Shown here: piece by piece, positions 10,234-21,972 of the stretch
How the letters are laid out: every line of letters starts with the position of its first letter
Position numbering within the stretch: position 1 is the first letter of the stretch
NCBI GenBank assembly: GCA_022496185.1
Contig: WTXG01000008.1
Location: 186,001-250,000, forward strand
Reading direction: 5' to 3'
Length of the DNA: 64,000 nt
From: Multifurca ochricompacta
Lineage: Eukaryota > Basidiomycota > Agaricomycetes > Russulales > Russulaceae
The notes under the pieces: model-generated
Told to the model about the DNA's origin: nothing
The model's input: only the letters and a program-made list of their open reading frames with translations
Database searches by the model: none
Position numbers and translations under genes: made by a program

Positions 10234-13033
10234 ATGTCCAGTCCAAGCAAACCCGTCAACATAGTCAGTCCACGATTCTCGCCAGCCTCCGGCGTCGGCA
10301 CACCTAGCAGTCGCAGGGGTTCATCTGCTGGAACACCACTCTTGGGCACCCCAGATTTACGTGCCCTTCGTGCCCAGTATATTGGCACCCCATCGCTACA
10401 GAATATCCCACCCCGTACCGGAACCAGCACTCCCCGTGCTACCACGTCCACAGAACCTCTCGTGTTCACTGGTGGTGGACCCCATCGTGTGCCCTCTATA
10501 AGTGAGATAAGCGCGCGGCGCCCCGTTGGTGTTGGTCTTGGCCTCGACGATGTTCCAACACCAGATACCACAGTCGACATCGATAACCTTCCGGAGGAGG
10601 AAAAGGTCAAAGTGCTTCGCAAACATCTCGTTTCACGCGAGGAACGGCAAGGGAATTACAATAATGGGTCCGATGACGGTCTTTCGCGTCAGTCCTCGAC
10701 TTCGCATCTCGCTCGCATGCGTCAAGAGAGTTCCGAGGCGTTCCGGTGCATTATCACACCCCTGGTGCAGATATAACGTACGTCTGCTGGCGGGTTTGTG
10801 TGAATCCCGTCGACCCTAAAGTCACTCTCTTCCAGGCATAACATATACAAGTGGCAGCTAGACCAGAGGCGACAAGCGCGCCCACGCTCAGTGTCATTTG
10901 CGGGTTCAACGAGGACAACCCCGAATCCCGCATTTGAACACATTCACGAACCTGGCGGATTTCGCAGGAACTATGTATTACTTCAAGGCACTGGTGGCGA
11001 GGATGGGGAACAGCCTCGCATACTCAACAACTTCATTGACTTCCTGTACATATTCGGCCACTTCGTGAGCAACCCATTCATCTCTTCAATTTCTATCTGC
11101 TCAACGCCTGTCAGGCAGGAGAAGATCTTGAAGAGATCGAAGAGGAGGATGAGGAAGCGGTGGATGAAGACGAAGAGTCGTATCGCCAACCTTCTGGGTC
11201 GCAGGATACGGCAACTTTGCAAAGGGGGGCAGAAGCGGCCCGCGGGTCTCTAGTACGAATCCTAGCAGAGGCGCCGCCATCAAAGTCGGCTATTTCTGAG
11301 GCTTCCCCGCTCCTTCCGCGCGCCTCATCGCTTCAGCGTACACGCTCAAAGCGACGCCGAGCCAGTGTCAGCCATGGGGATGCGACGGTCGGACAAGCCG
11401 TATTGATGGTGTGTCACGGTTTGCCTGCTTATACTACGGATCTGAGTGTCCACACTGTTCTCGCAGCTATTGAAATCCTTCGTTGGGACTGGGGTTCTGT
11501 TTTTGGGAAAGGCGTAAGTCTCGCTGCGGGAACCACCTCGTCCGTTGGTCACTCATCCCGCGTCAGCTTCTTCAACGGAGGTCTTCTATTCTCTTCTCTG
11601 ACGCTTTCAGCTATTGCTCTCATCTCCTTATACTCATTCTTACTTCTTATAAAGACAAAGTTCGTCGTATCAGGAAGTTTTGGAGGTATTCTTATACCCT
11701 TGGTGGCCGTCGCACTATATAACTGACTGATTCCAGATCTCGGCGGGACGCTGTATGGTCCATGGATGCGCTACGCAATCCTCTCGTCTATCGCAATCTC
11801 ACAGATCGGCTTCGTTGCTGCCTACACAATCTTCGTCGCCGAAAATTTGCAGAGCTTTGTTCTCGCTGCTTCTCGCTGCACGACATTGATTCCAGTCCAA
11901 TATCTCATTCTCATGCAACTTATCATCTTCCTCCCCCTGGCGCTTGTCCGGAATTTGGCCAAACTTAGTACATTAGCGCTTGTTGCTGATGTGTTCATCC
12001 TTGCCGGCCTCGTTTACATCTTCGGAAGCGAAGCTGGTGTCATTGCGCAACGTGGCATTGCGAAAGTTGAGATGTTCAACCCGAAGGATTTCCCACTGCT
12101 GATCGGGTATGTTTCCTTGCGGTTGACCGCCGGATATGGTGTTCTCATTGCGTTCTTATTAACAGTACGGCTGTTTTCTCCTTCGAAGGTATAGGTTTGG
12201 TAAGTATTCGTTCCTTATCTTCGGTAAACCCCAGGTTAAACCCATCCCTTAGGTCATTCCAATCACCGATTCCATGCGTGAACCACACAAATTCCCTGTG
12301 GTACTCTCTGGCGTCATGATTTTCCTTCTTTGTGAGTTTGTTTAGACCCTTTCGAAGATTGCTCTGAGGCTTTCCCCCGAGTCCTATTTGGCGGTGCCGG
12401 TGCGCTTTCCTACATGGCCTTCGGACCGGACATCAAAACTGTTGTCCTGGTGAATCTCGACTCTTCGTCGCGCCTCACACAGGCGGTGCAGTTCCTCTAT
12501 TCGCTCGCAATCCTGCTTTCCGTGCCGCTGCAGCTTTTCCCTGCGGTGCGAATCATGGAAAATGGTCTCTTTACGCGAAGTGGGAAGATGGACTGGAGTG
12601 TCAAGTGGCAGAAGAACGCGTTCAGGTTCCTCGTCGTCATGGGTTGCACGGCACTCAGCTGGGTTGGCGCGAGAGATCTTGACAAGTTCGTCGCATTTAT
12701 TGGAAGCTTTGCCTGGTAGGTGTTGTGTTGCTAGAGAAGAAGGTCGCACGAGACTGACGCGTGCATTGTTGCAGTGTACCACTGAGTTATGTCTACCCTG
12801 CAATGCTGCATTACAAGGCTTGTGCACGCACTTGGAAGCAGAAGGCTGCAGACATCGCTCTCGGTGTATTTGGTGTCGCCGCGGCAGTATATACGACTAC
12901 CCAAACCCTGATTGTGAGCGTTGTTATTTCCTGCTGTATCAATTGTCTTGTCTTACACTCTGATCAATAGCTCATGGCGCAACCGGAAGCCCCTGCCTCA
13001 CCCATTGGGAACTGTGATATTCGGAGGTTTTAG
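10234..13033 (+). CDS. AVT3: Vacuolar amino-acid transporter, AVT3/AVT4 type (Aa_trans)
   Basis: Avt3/4-type carriers export neutral amino acids from the vacuole. The long Ser/Pro/Thr-rich cytosolic N-terminus (MSSPSKPVNIVSPRFSPASG) is followed by 11 membrane segments typical of the family: LLKSFVGTGVLFLGKAFFNG, GPWMRYAILSSIAISQIGFV, AVFSFEGIGLVIPITDSMRE, FLFGGAGALSYMAFG and SWVGARDLDKFVAFIGSFAC. Exons read as 10234-10777, 10836-11064, 11115-11408, 11467-11513, 11567-11685, 11737-12106, 12166-12199, 12253-12331, 12382-12715, 12775-12913 and 12971-13033. Near 10742-10744 one C appears missing: SSEAF runs into VHYHTPGADI only after adding a base. The neighbour NPR3 also acts in amino-acid sensing. 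Confidence 0.9.
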
Positions 13034-13265
13034 TTTTAGTATTAGGTTCTCAATCTAGGGTAGACTCTAGTTGAATAAGTGAAACATCCTTTACTACTTA
13101 TATGCATATACTACCAATGCTTCGAATATAGTCATCATGAATTTTCAGCGGAGTTGTGGTGGTGTTGTGTCAGTAAAGGAGAATATATTTTCTCATGTGA
13201 CATAAAGCGTTCATCATACTCGGACCTGACCCCAACGTTAGCGCGGATTCACTTATCCTCCATCA

Positions 13266-15690
13266 ATGTCCGAGGCACTCAACGAGCTCACGAGAGAGGA
13301 GGTACTACAGGTGGGATTTCTCCCCATGCGTTCGGACAACGCGAAGTACATTGGCTCACACACCTTTCAGCATAATAAGGACGGTGACCTGGTCAGTATG
13401 CTTCAAATACCGCCATTACATTGGGGACCTTACAAGCCTCCTGCCCCATTTCTCACAGTGGGTCATCATAGACGCAAAGGTTTACAATCTTTCCCGCTTT
13501 GCCAACCTCCATCCCGGCGGGCGCGCCGTTCTGGTCGACGGCGAGGTCGCAGGCCAGGACGCGACGGAGGCTTTTTATGGCCTCCACCGGCACGAGGTGC
13601 TCGAGCGGCCACAATACGCCCGCCTCCAAATCGGTATCATTCGTGGAGAAAAGAGCGTCATCACTGGTCGCATCGTTGGTGGCCTCAGCGGGGTGCCATA
13701 CGCGGAGCCGACCTACCTCACCAAGGGCTTTCATAGCCCGTACTACACCGAGGTACGTGTGTGCGTGCTCGGAATATCCCGGCGTTTTCCAGGGGCCCTC
13801 ATCTGAGATGGTGTGTTTTGGTTTGGTGTGGTATGGGGGGCGTGTAGAATCACAAGGCGTTCCAAAAGGTGGTCCGAAAGTTCTTTGACGAAGTGGTATA
13901 TCCCGATGCTCAAGAGCGCGAGCTCGACGGGAAGCGGCCTAGTCAGGAGGTTTTCGACAAAATGGCGTACGATCGGCTGTTCTTTGTATCACGACCCATT
14001 CTCACGCGAGCTTCCAGCGAAGTGAATCTTCATGCCATGCGTCTGGGCCCTGGAAAGCATCTCAAGGGCCTCTCGCTATTTCATGGCTTGGTCAAGCCCG
14101 AAGAGGTGAGCTCGTTGTCATCTGGATACGGATTTGGTTCAACATAAGGTTACTATCACTAGTTTGACTATTTCCATGAGGTGCGCAGGTCATCATTTAT
14201 GATTGCCAGCTATATCCTTACGAGAGTGTAGCTTATCATCACACAAGAGATGATACGAACCGGAGCTCGGGGCTACGCTGACGGTACGACTACCCTTTCT
14301 GTGGTTCTCTTTTCTCTGACCTGTTTGTGTTTAGGTCTTCTGGGTGGTAAAGTCATAGGCTTGCCACCAGTGCTCAACTTTGGCAGCCCGGAGATGAAGG
14401 CCAAGGTAGCTGCCCAACCCAACCCCTTCTAGTAATTCTTTTATTTCATCATTTAATGTCCCTAGATCGTTCCAGAAGTCCTTGCAGCGAAGAAGTTCAT
14501 TTGTCTTGCAATTTCAGAGGCGCATGCAGGAAGCGATGTATTGGGCATGAAGACCACTGCCGTTAAAACCGAGGATGGCAAGTATTGGATCATTAATGGC
14601 GAGAAGAAGTGGATCACGAACGGGCAGTAAGTAATAATTCTTCTTCAAATCACGCAGGATGTTCAGTTTGTTACTGCCTAGCTTCGCAGACTAGTAAGTG
14701 CGGATATGTTACTATATCTGAACATGGTATATTCACCAACCGCAGCTTCACAACGGGCTGCAAGACTGAGGTGGGCCTCTCTGCCGAATCTCCGCTTCGG
14801 CAGCTAGATGTGACGTCTTTGGATAGAATGGCCTCACGGTTATCCTCATCCCCCGCCAGGAGGGCGTCAACACCAAGCTCATAAAGACCTCCTACTCTTC
14901 TGCTGCAGGCACAGCGTTTGTCACCTTTGACAACGTTCGAGTTCCCGTTGAGAATACGCTGGGCCCTGATGGTGGCGGGATTTTTGTCATACTGAGCAAC
15001 TTCAACCACGAGCGCTGGGTCATGATTGCCGCATCCGCACGCGCCCAGCGCATGATCGTTGAAGAGTGCCTCAAATGGGTATCACAACGAAAAGCATTCG
15101 GAAAGCCACTCAGCTCGCTGGCCGTCATTCGTGCCAAACTGGCTGAGATGATCGCACGCGCAGAAGCCGTACAATCCTGGCTCGAGAACGTCACGTATCA
15201 AATGTGCAACATGGTGAGGAACTTAAAAAAACCGTTTTTGCGCGTAGCCTTCTAGTTTTCTGATAGCCATAAACCCGCGACGACAATGACACTCCCAGGC
15301 TTACAAGGAGCAGGCCATCAAACTTGCTGGCCAAATTGCCTTTCTGAAAATGTACAGCACTCAATGCGCGCAAGATACCGCAAGAGATGCCGTGCAGATC
15401 TTCGGGGGTCGTGGCATCACGCAAACGGGAATGGGCCGCTTCATCGAGCATGCAAGTCATACGTCATCTCCTGCGCGCTTACTTGTGTCGTTGCTGACGG
15501 TCTTTTTTCGTACCCCACTAGTATCATCGGACGATCCCATTTGATGCGATTCTAGGAGGAGGTGAGCCCATCCCCGTTTTCCGCCTCTACCTCCTGTCAC
15601 TGACGCAAATTCGTTTCAGCGGAGGACGTGCTAGGCGATTTAGGCGTCCGGCAAGCTATGCGTTCCATGCCTAAGAACGCACGCCTTTAG
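13266..15690 (+). CDS. Cytochrome b5-acyl-CoA dehydrogenase fusion
   Basis: The N-terminus (residues about 15-95) is a cytochrome b5 domain with [20 protein letters not shown] carrying the haem-ligand HPGG. After a linker comes a full FAD acyl-CoA dehydrogenase: [71 protein letters not shown] and the C-terminal [20 protein letters not shown]. Fourteen coding exons read in phase to 535 codons plus stop (13266-13310, 13371-13391, 13459-13752, 13848-14105, 14163-14180, 14232-14283, 14335-14405, 14466-14626, 14682-14693, 14746-14770, 14827-15213, 15299-15451, 15522-15561, 15620-15690). Exons of 21, 18 and 12 nt are unusually small, and the intron at 15452-15521 starts GC. It probably oxidises a CoA-bound substrate, with b5 as electron partner (inference). 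Confidence 0.92.
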
Positions 15691-15958
15691 TTACTTATCT
15701 GTTGTACTTGGCTTGTTGTATGTGATATATGTATATGGCATGCACGGATGTAGGGCGTATACATGTAGTAGTAATACAGCTCAACATGTACAGCGGCGAA
15801 CAGGAAAGACAGACCGTGCTGGTAGTCATCTAGAGTACTAGACACGTGCGACTCGCACTCCTAGTTACACATTCGGTTTAAGCGTGGGGGTCGTGGAAGT
15901 ATATAAAGTTCGTGCAGGCTCTGCTATGGTAGCAGGATAGTCGTAAGCGTGGAAATCG

Positions 15959-18900
15959 TCATGGGGTCTCTTCAAACTCGTCACTGGCCTCACGCTCCTT
16001 GCGTGCTCGGCGGATGTCTTCGAGCGTGATGCCCGAGCGCTCACACATCGTACGGAAAATGCCATTCTGCGCGTAAAGAACATCCGGGGGGTCAAACTCG
16101 GCAATAATGCCGTTATCCAGCACACAGATACGATCGTAAGCGATGATCGTGCGCAGGCGATCTACGGTGGGTCCACTCGTCAGCTGTGCCGTCGCGAGGG
16201 AGGGAGAGGGGGAGGGAAAAATGAAAAGGTACGAATGACGTACGGGCGATACATAGTATAGTGCGATCATGAAACTCTGTGGCTATCGTCTCCTGGATCT
16301 TCCGATCCGTCTCGTAATCAACGGAAGCGGTAGCCTCGTCCAGGATGAGGATCTTGCTGTCTTTGACCAACGCACGAGCGAGGGAAACGAGTGAACGCTG
16401 GCCAATGGACAAGTTCGAGCCCTCCTCTTCTATTGCGCTGTCTAGAGTGAAGCGCGGTGCGTTTGGGGTTGTTGCTCCTGTCCCAAGCTGATCTTCCACA
16501 TCCAACCCCGCTTCCTCGGCTTTCACGAAAGAGATGCGTTTGATATCCTCGACGAGGTAAGATCGTCTAAGGGCATCCCAGAGCCGTGCGTCGTCGTGCA
16601 GTCCGAACGGGTCAAGGTTGGACCGCAGGGTTCCGGAGACTACCATGCGCATTAGAACACGGGCACCGTTCGATTGCAGTAGATTCCACGTACACAATGT
16701 AGCGTCCTGTGGTATGATTGAGATTGCGCTACGGACATCGCCAAGCCCAAGCTTGGAGATGTCAACGCCGTCAATGTTAATAGAACCTGACGTTAATTCT
16801 ACGATGCGGAATAATGCGGTCATGATAGAAGATTTTCCGGCACCAGTTCTGAAAAAAAGCTTTAACATGGTGTTAAATCTGCATATCGAATAAAGGACTT
16901 ACCTCCCAACGATGCCTATTTTTTCACCCCCTTTAACATTCATGCTGAGGCCTTTTAGGACCATTGGGAGTTCAGGACGATACTTCATAACCGCCTCTTT
17001 GATCTCGATCTTCCCTTCACTGGGCCAAGGAGCGGCGGGTGTTTGTTCCGGAATTTCGTGGCGTGGTTCTTGTTCGAGGTCACGAGCGTAATAGACGATA
17101 CGCTCAACAGAGTTCATATTGTTTTCTACTTCGGCAAGCTGTCTTACCATCCAACCAAAGGCCTGGGGAAAAGCAGGCTAAGCCCATGAGGTCACATAAG
17201 AGACATGGATGCTAACCTGTTGAACCGAGAGGATGTAGGAGAGCGTGACACCGGTTTGCGCTGGTGAAATGCTGAATCGCGTCCCAACGGTGAGCATGGC
17301 AACGGACAGGGTCAGTAGTGTCCCGAGGAAGTCGAGCCGTATACCGAGCCATCGCTACTTCACTTATCAGCCCGAAATTACACAGATCATTTGGAGACAT
17401 AGCGCTTGCCTGATTCGTGATGGTCATCCAATAGGCTCGGTTCTCAATGTTAACCCGGTCTCGATTCTCCTTGAAGAACCGATCTTCCGCCTTGTACGCA
17501 CGAATAGTTGCAATTCCAGACAATGTCTCAGAGAAGTGGGAATATAACGACGACCGTAAGATAGCTTCAAGTCGCTGCAAGAGTCGCTCACTATATATTT
17601 CGAACATTTTGTTAACGATGTGCGCACCTTCATCTCTCTAGCGCTCGCACGGTAAAAAGCGGCGGACATGGCATAGAGGACAGAAACAATAACAACAGCG
17701 ATGAGGAACCAGGGGATAATAATTGAGATAAGGATAACAGCGCCGATGATGCCGGAAAATGTGTTGAGGAACATGCGGAAAGAGTCTAAGGGGATCAGTC
17801 AGAATAATGTTCACGTCCCTAGAAGGAGAGTGGAACTAACCAGCCAACATGTTATCAATTGTATCTATGTCCTTTGAGAATCGGTTCATGATACGGCCAA
17901 CTGGCTAGACGTGATCATTCAGCCGGGAAAAAAAGTCGACAAACGCGACGAGACGTACTGTGGTCTCAAAGAAGGACATTGGACTGTGCATTACGCGAGT
18001 GATGGCGTCCTGCAAGTGTCGTTAGATAGGACAAACTCCTAATCAAGAAGAACTTACGTGATGCAATTTCCTGGAGGCAGAATACACGACGAACGCGATG
18101 GTGGTACCATTAAGAAAGCCTGCGAGCGCCTGGCTGACACCGATTAATGCATAAATGCCCATCTGGAAAAGAATACAGTCAACCAGAACATGACCAGATA
18201 ATAACATGACGCGTACATAGAAACCCTGAGGTTGCGGCCACTGTCTGTTTTGTGTGATGAGTTGAAGGCAAAGTCGGTGCCACTAAAGAACGAACGCACC
18301 GATCTTGCCACCATACAAGCCTGTCAGAATTGGAGTTCATCAACCTCCACCTAGGAATCAGTATTGTAATGGGGGACACACCAGTAAGACGATAGAACAA
18401 TTGCGGCCTGCATGAGCACAATAGATACAAACATGGCTGGCAATAGCGCCAAACCATTCCCCGACTGGAAGTATCGTTTGTAGATCTGAACATTCACCGC
18501 CCCGATGTTGCGTTCTTCTGTCTGCATGAGCTGCGCACCGCGCTTTGCGGCTTGGCGCTTCTTCGCATCCTCGTCGGCGCCAGCGTCTTCAACATCCGCA
18601 GCCTTCTCGCCCTTAGACACCGTCTGGTCCTTTGTGACAAACGAGTCAAAGTTACGCGCGAACTCGCCATGGTTTTCCATCATCTCGTCGAAGGTGCCAC
18701 GTTCCGCGATGCGGCCATCGACCATGAAATAGATGTAATCGACTTTCGGTAGGAAATGAAGAGCGTGGGTAATGAGTATCCGCGTTGCGCTGGAAGTGCT
18801 GTTCAGGAATACATCGTTGAAGACGGACTCGCCAACGTGAGCGTCGAGAGCAGAAAGGGGATCCTGGAATATGACGCATGTCGTTCAGTGCAAGGTAGAG

Positions 18901-21346
18901 CCAGGCTGGGGCCACTCACGTCGAAGATCAAAATGTCCGATCCAGAATAAATGGCACGACAAATGTTGACGCGTTGTTTCTGGCCGCCAGAAAGTGAGAT
19001 GCCCTGTATCGCGCTGATGGGTCAGGACTGGGAAGGGAGACCAGATCGGATTTAGGCGCACCCTCTCACCGACCTCCGTCATGTCGCCATTAGGCAGCAC
19101 GTCAAGGTCGGCCTCCAAACAGGCATCATGAACGGCTTTCCAATAGCGCTCGGCTTCGAAGGGACGACCAAAACAAATATTCTCGCGAATTGTACCATTC
19201 TGCTCGAGATGTCAGCGCGCCCCGGTTCAGTCGGATCGCGCACAATAACTGACCTGGATCCAAGCGACCTGCGAGCAGTACGCTACAGAACCACCGAAGC
19301 AGACCGAGCCTTCGGTCCTACGCATATCACTAATCAAGCCCTGAAGCAATGACGTCTTCCCGGATCCAACAGCTCCCACTATTGCCACGAGCTGTCCACG
19401 CGGAATCTTAAGGTTAATTTGCTTCAACTTGAATAACATCTCGTTCTCGTTCTTGACCTCCTTTGCTTCGGATGCGCGCTCCGCTTTGGAGGGGCTGTTA
19501 TGGCCCCTCTTTTTGCCTTTCTTGCCCTCGTCCTTATCGGAATCCGGCGGAGGGCTGTCCCACGTGAAAGATGCGTTGTTGATTTCAAGGGCGTATTTCA
19601 ATTCTGGGTCAATCACGAGTGTCTCGGAAACGAGTTCCGCGGTGAAGCACTCCTGAAGACGACCAGCTGCATTGCGTGCATCTGCGATAGCGCTGAAGGA
19701 CATGGCTAAATCCCGAGGTTAGCGTACGGGATAGTGCGTGCATTGGAGGACCCAACTTACGTAGCAGCATAAGAGGCAAACGTAATAGCTGGAACCAGCT
19801 CAACGAGGAAAATATGATAGCAGGTGTGAGCCTGTGGCCGGACCCCGCATATACGAGAAAAGCGACCACTGAAGCTATCGTCGGAGTGGACATGGCCAAC
19901 GCCATGTTCCCTGAGCGGATCATTAGCATTTGCCGGACGTAGCTGCGCTAAATGGTAAGCCAAGTCTAGATTATGCATGAACGGTTATAATGCCACTTTA
20001 CCTCATCTCACGTTTCCTGTATCCAGCTATTCGCTTCAGGAAGGGATCCTCCCAGGCGAAAAACTTGATCAACTTCATCCCTCCGAGAAGTTCCTGAAGC
20101 AATTTAGCCCTCTTGTCCGTCCATTCCATAGTCTTCCGTCTAATCTGAAACAAAGATTTCATAATCTTACCCTGTATTGGGGAGAGGAAAATGAAGACGG
20201 CGAAACCTGCCAGAGCACTTGGCCCGAGGTTGGCGAGTAACAGAGCAAGACAAATTGCCATCTGGATAGGGGCCGACCAAAACATATGGAAGAATCCACA
20301 GCAGAAATCTAACCGGGAGACATCGGTCGATATGTGATTGACTAATCTACCATTAGGGAGCTTTGCCCGAGCACGAGTAGTGAGACGGAGAGAACGAGAA
20401 TAGATGGCGGTAATAAGACCGGCCCGAATGAGGGCACCAGACGAGGTAGAACGATAGAAGAAATGATGCTGACAAAGCGAGCCGATCAACTGTAGAACAG
20501 CGAGGCCGATTGCGAGGCCGATACCTCGGCCGATGCCTGGCGCAGATAAACCCTCTCGATGAGCAGCGTAAGAAGTCGCCGCAAACTTGATGAGGTACTG
20601 TGAAAGATGGATGTCCATGTCGGAGGGAAGAAAGAAGCGTACAGAGACGAAAAAAAAAAACAACGCACCTTAACAATGAGTGGACTTAGTACTTGAGCAG
20701 TGTCACCGACGACTTTCAGGATACCGCCCGACCAAAACCACCACTTTATGCTATCATTAAGTGCCAGAGTGAGACTGGGCTGCTTCCTTCCGGTCTTCTC
20801 CCTCCAGATTTTCAACCGCTCCTCTCGGTCACCACGCAGCACCGACTTAAGGCGCAAACTCAGTGGGGGACTGATTTCACCTTTGGCCAAACGGGCATTA
20901 TACTCATCCGCCTTCTTGCGGCGGGCCTCGAAAGAGTTGAGTATGGCGTCAGCGATGACCTCTGAAGACCTGTACTCCTGGAGTTTCCACAGGTCGGGCG
21001 CCTCAAGAGGACGGGCGTAGCCGAGGGTCATAAGGCTATTCATCCAACCAAACGTTAGCAGGCTAAACCAACCCGCGGTCATCTCAGGAATATAATCAGC
21101 ATCGTGAACGCTCTCCTTGGGCGGTGGCGGATCGAGGGGCACAATGAGACCCTTGATCAGCCTGGGCGAAGATTAAAGAGATAATGAATGAGTCGTTACG
21201 CGATAGCAATAGACACACCTGTGAGCCCTTCCAAGTAATGTGTGACGTTCTTTGTCCCTGGTAATATCGGACTGGGTAGTAGGAGTATTCTGCTCAAGGT
21301 CGGATTCACCCTTGATAGTGACTTCAGCGAGCTCAACTTTACCCAT
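15959..21346 (-). CDS. ABCC-type multidrug transporter, YOR1-like
   Basis: A full ABC exporter of about 1,400 residues without an extra N-terminal TMD0. TMD1 starts after [23 protein letters not shown]1 has Walker [14 protein letters not shown], signature [11 protein letters not shown] and Walker B ILIFD. TMD2 includes [23 protein letters not shown]2 has Walker [10 protein letters not shown] (split by an intron near 16860-16912), signature [20 protein letters not shown], Walker [13 protein letters not shown] and the H-loop AHRLRT. Yor1-like proteins pump diverse organic anions and drugs at the plasma membrane. About 20 exons stay in phase, including ones of only 21 nt (18300-18320) and 28 nt (18217-18244), and one GC..AG intron (17355-17409). 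The start at 21346 (MGKVELAEV) was chosen because the upstream in-frame extension looks non-coding. It is convergent with the ACAD gene. Confidence 0.92.
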
Positions 21347-21972
21347 GAATATGTGTACGAGGAGGTAGTGGTGGAGGACGAAAGTAGATCGTTCGTTTGA
21401 AAGGGACAAAGTGACGAATGGGGGACTGTCACTCTTTTCACCTTTTTGCTGCAGGAACCCGGGTTTCCAAATGTCCCATGTGGTTGAAGGGCTATTAGAT
21501 GAGAAGGGTATTGAGTGATGACCAAAGCAATATGACGAAACGAGACGAACCGGCACGGCACAGTCAGTTGTTGTTGGTTGTTATTGTTAAACTATCCAGC
21601 CCGTTGCGGTGAGTAGTGATGAGATGTGAGTGCTGCTTGCTTGCTAAGGCTATGGAGGGAAGGTAAAGAGTTTAGTTGATTATTGATTGAGAACACTGGA
21701 TTGGATACTGGTGACTCCCACGCCCCCCTTAAAGGGTCCGCACTCGTCACATTCTGTACACGCAAGCATATCCATATCAACAATACATATACACAATCAA
21801 TACCAACCATGACTCGACTGTTGATGATAACGATATGGCGATGGCGGGCGAGGGACCCCTCGGGACAAAAGCGCCCCGTTGGAGCTCAGTCCAGAACCGG
21901 TTCCACACTTGTCCCCAAAAACGACATTGCCGCCGGCACCAGCCGCGGCCCAGCAAATGCACGCCGCTCATT
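21347..21972. other. Intergenic, upstream of ABC transporter
   Basis: 626 bp between the ABC transporter start and the helicase stop. The minus-strand frame extends upstream from 21346 to an ATG at 21556, so a longer N-terminus is possible. Nothing else is recognised. Confidence 0.4.
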
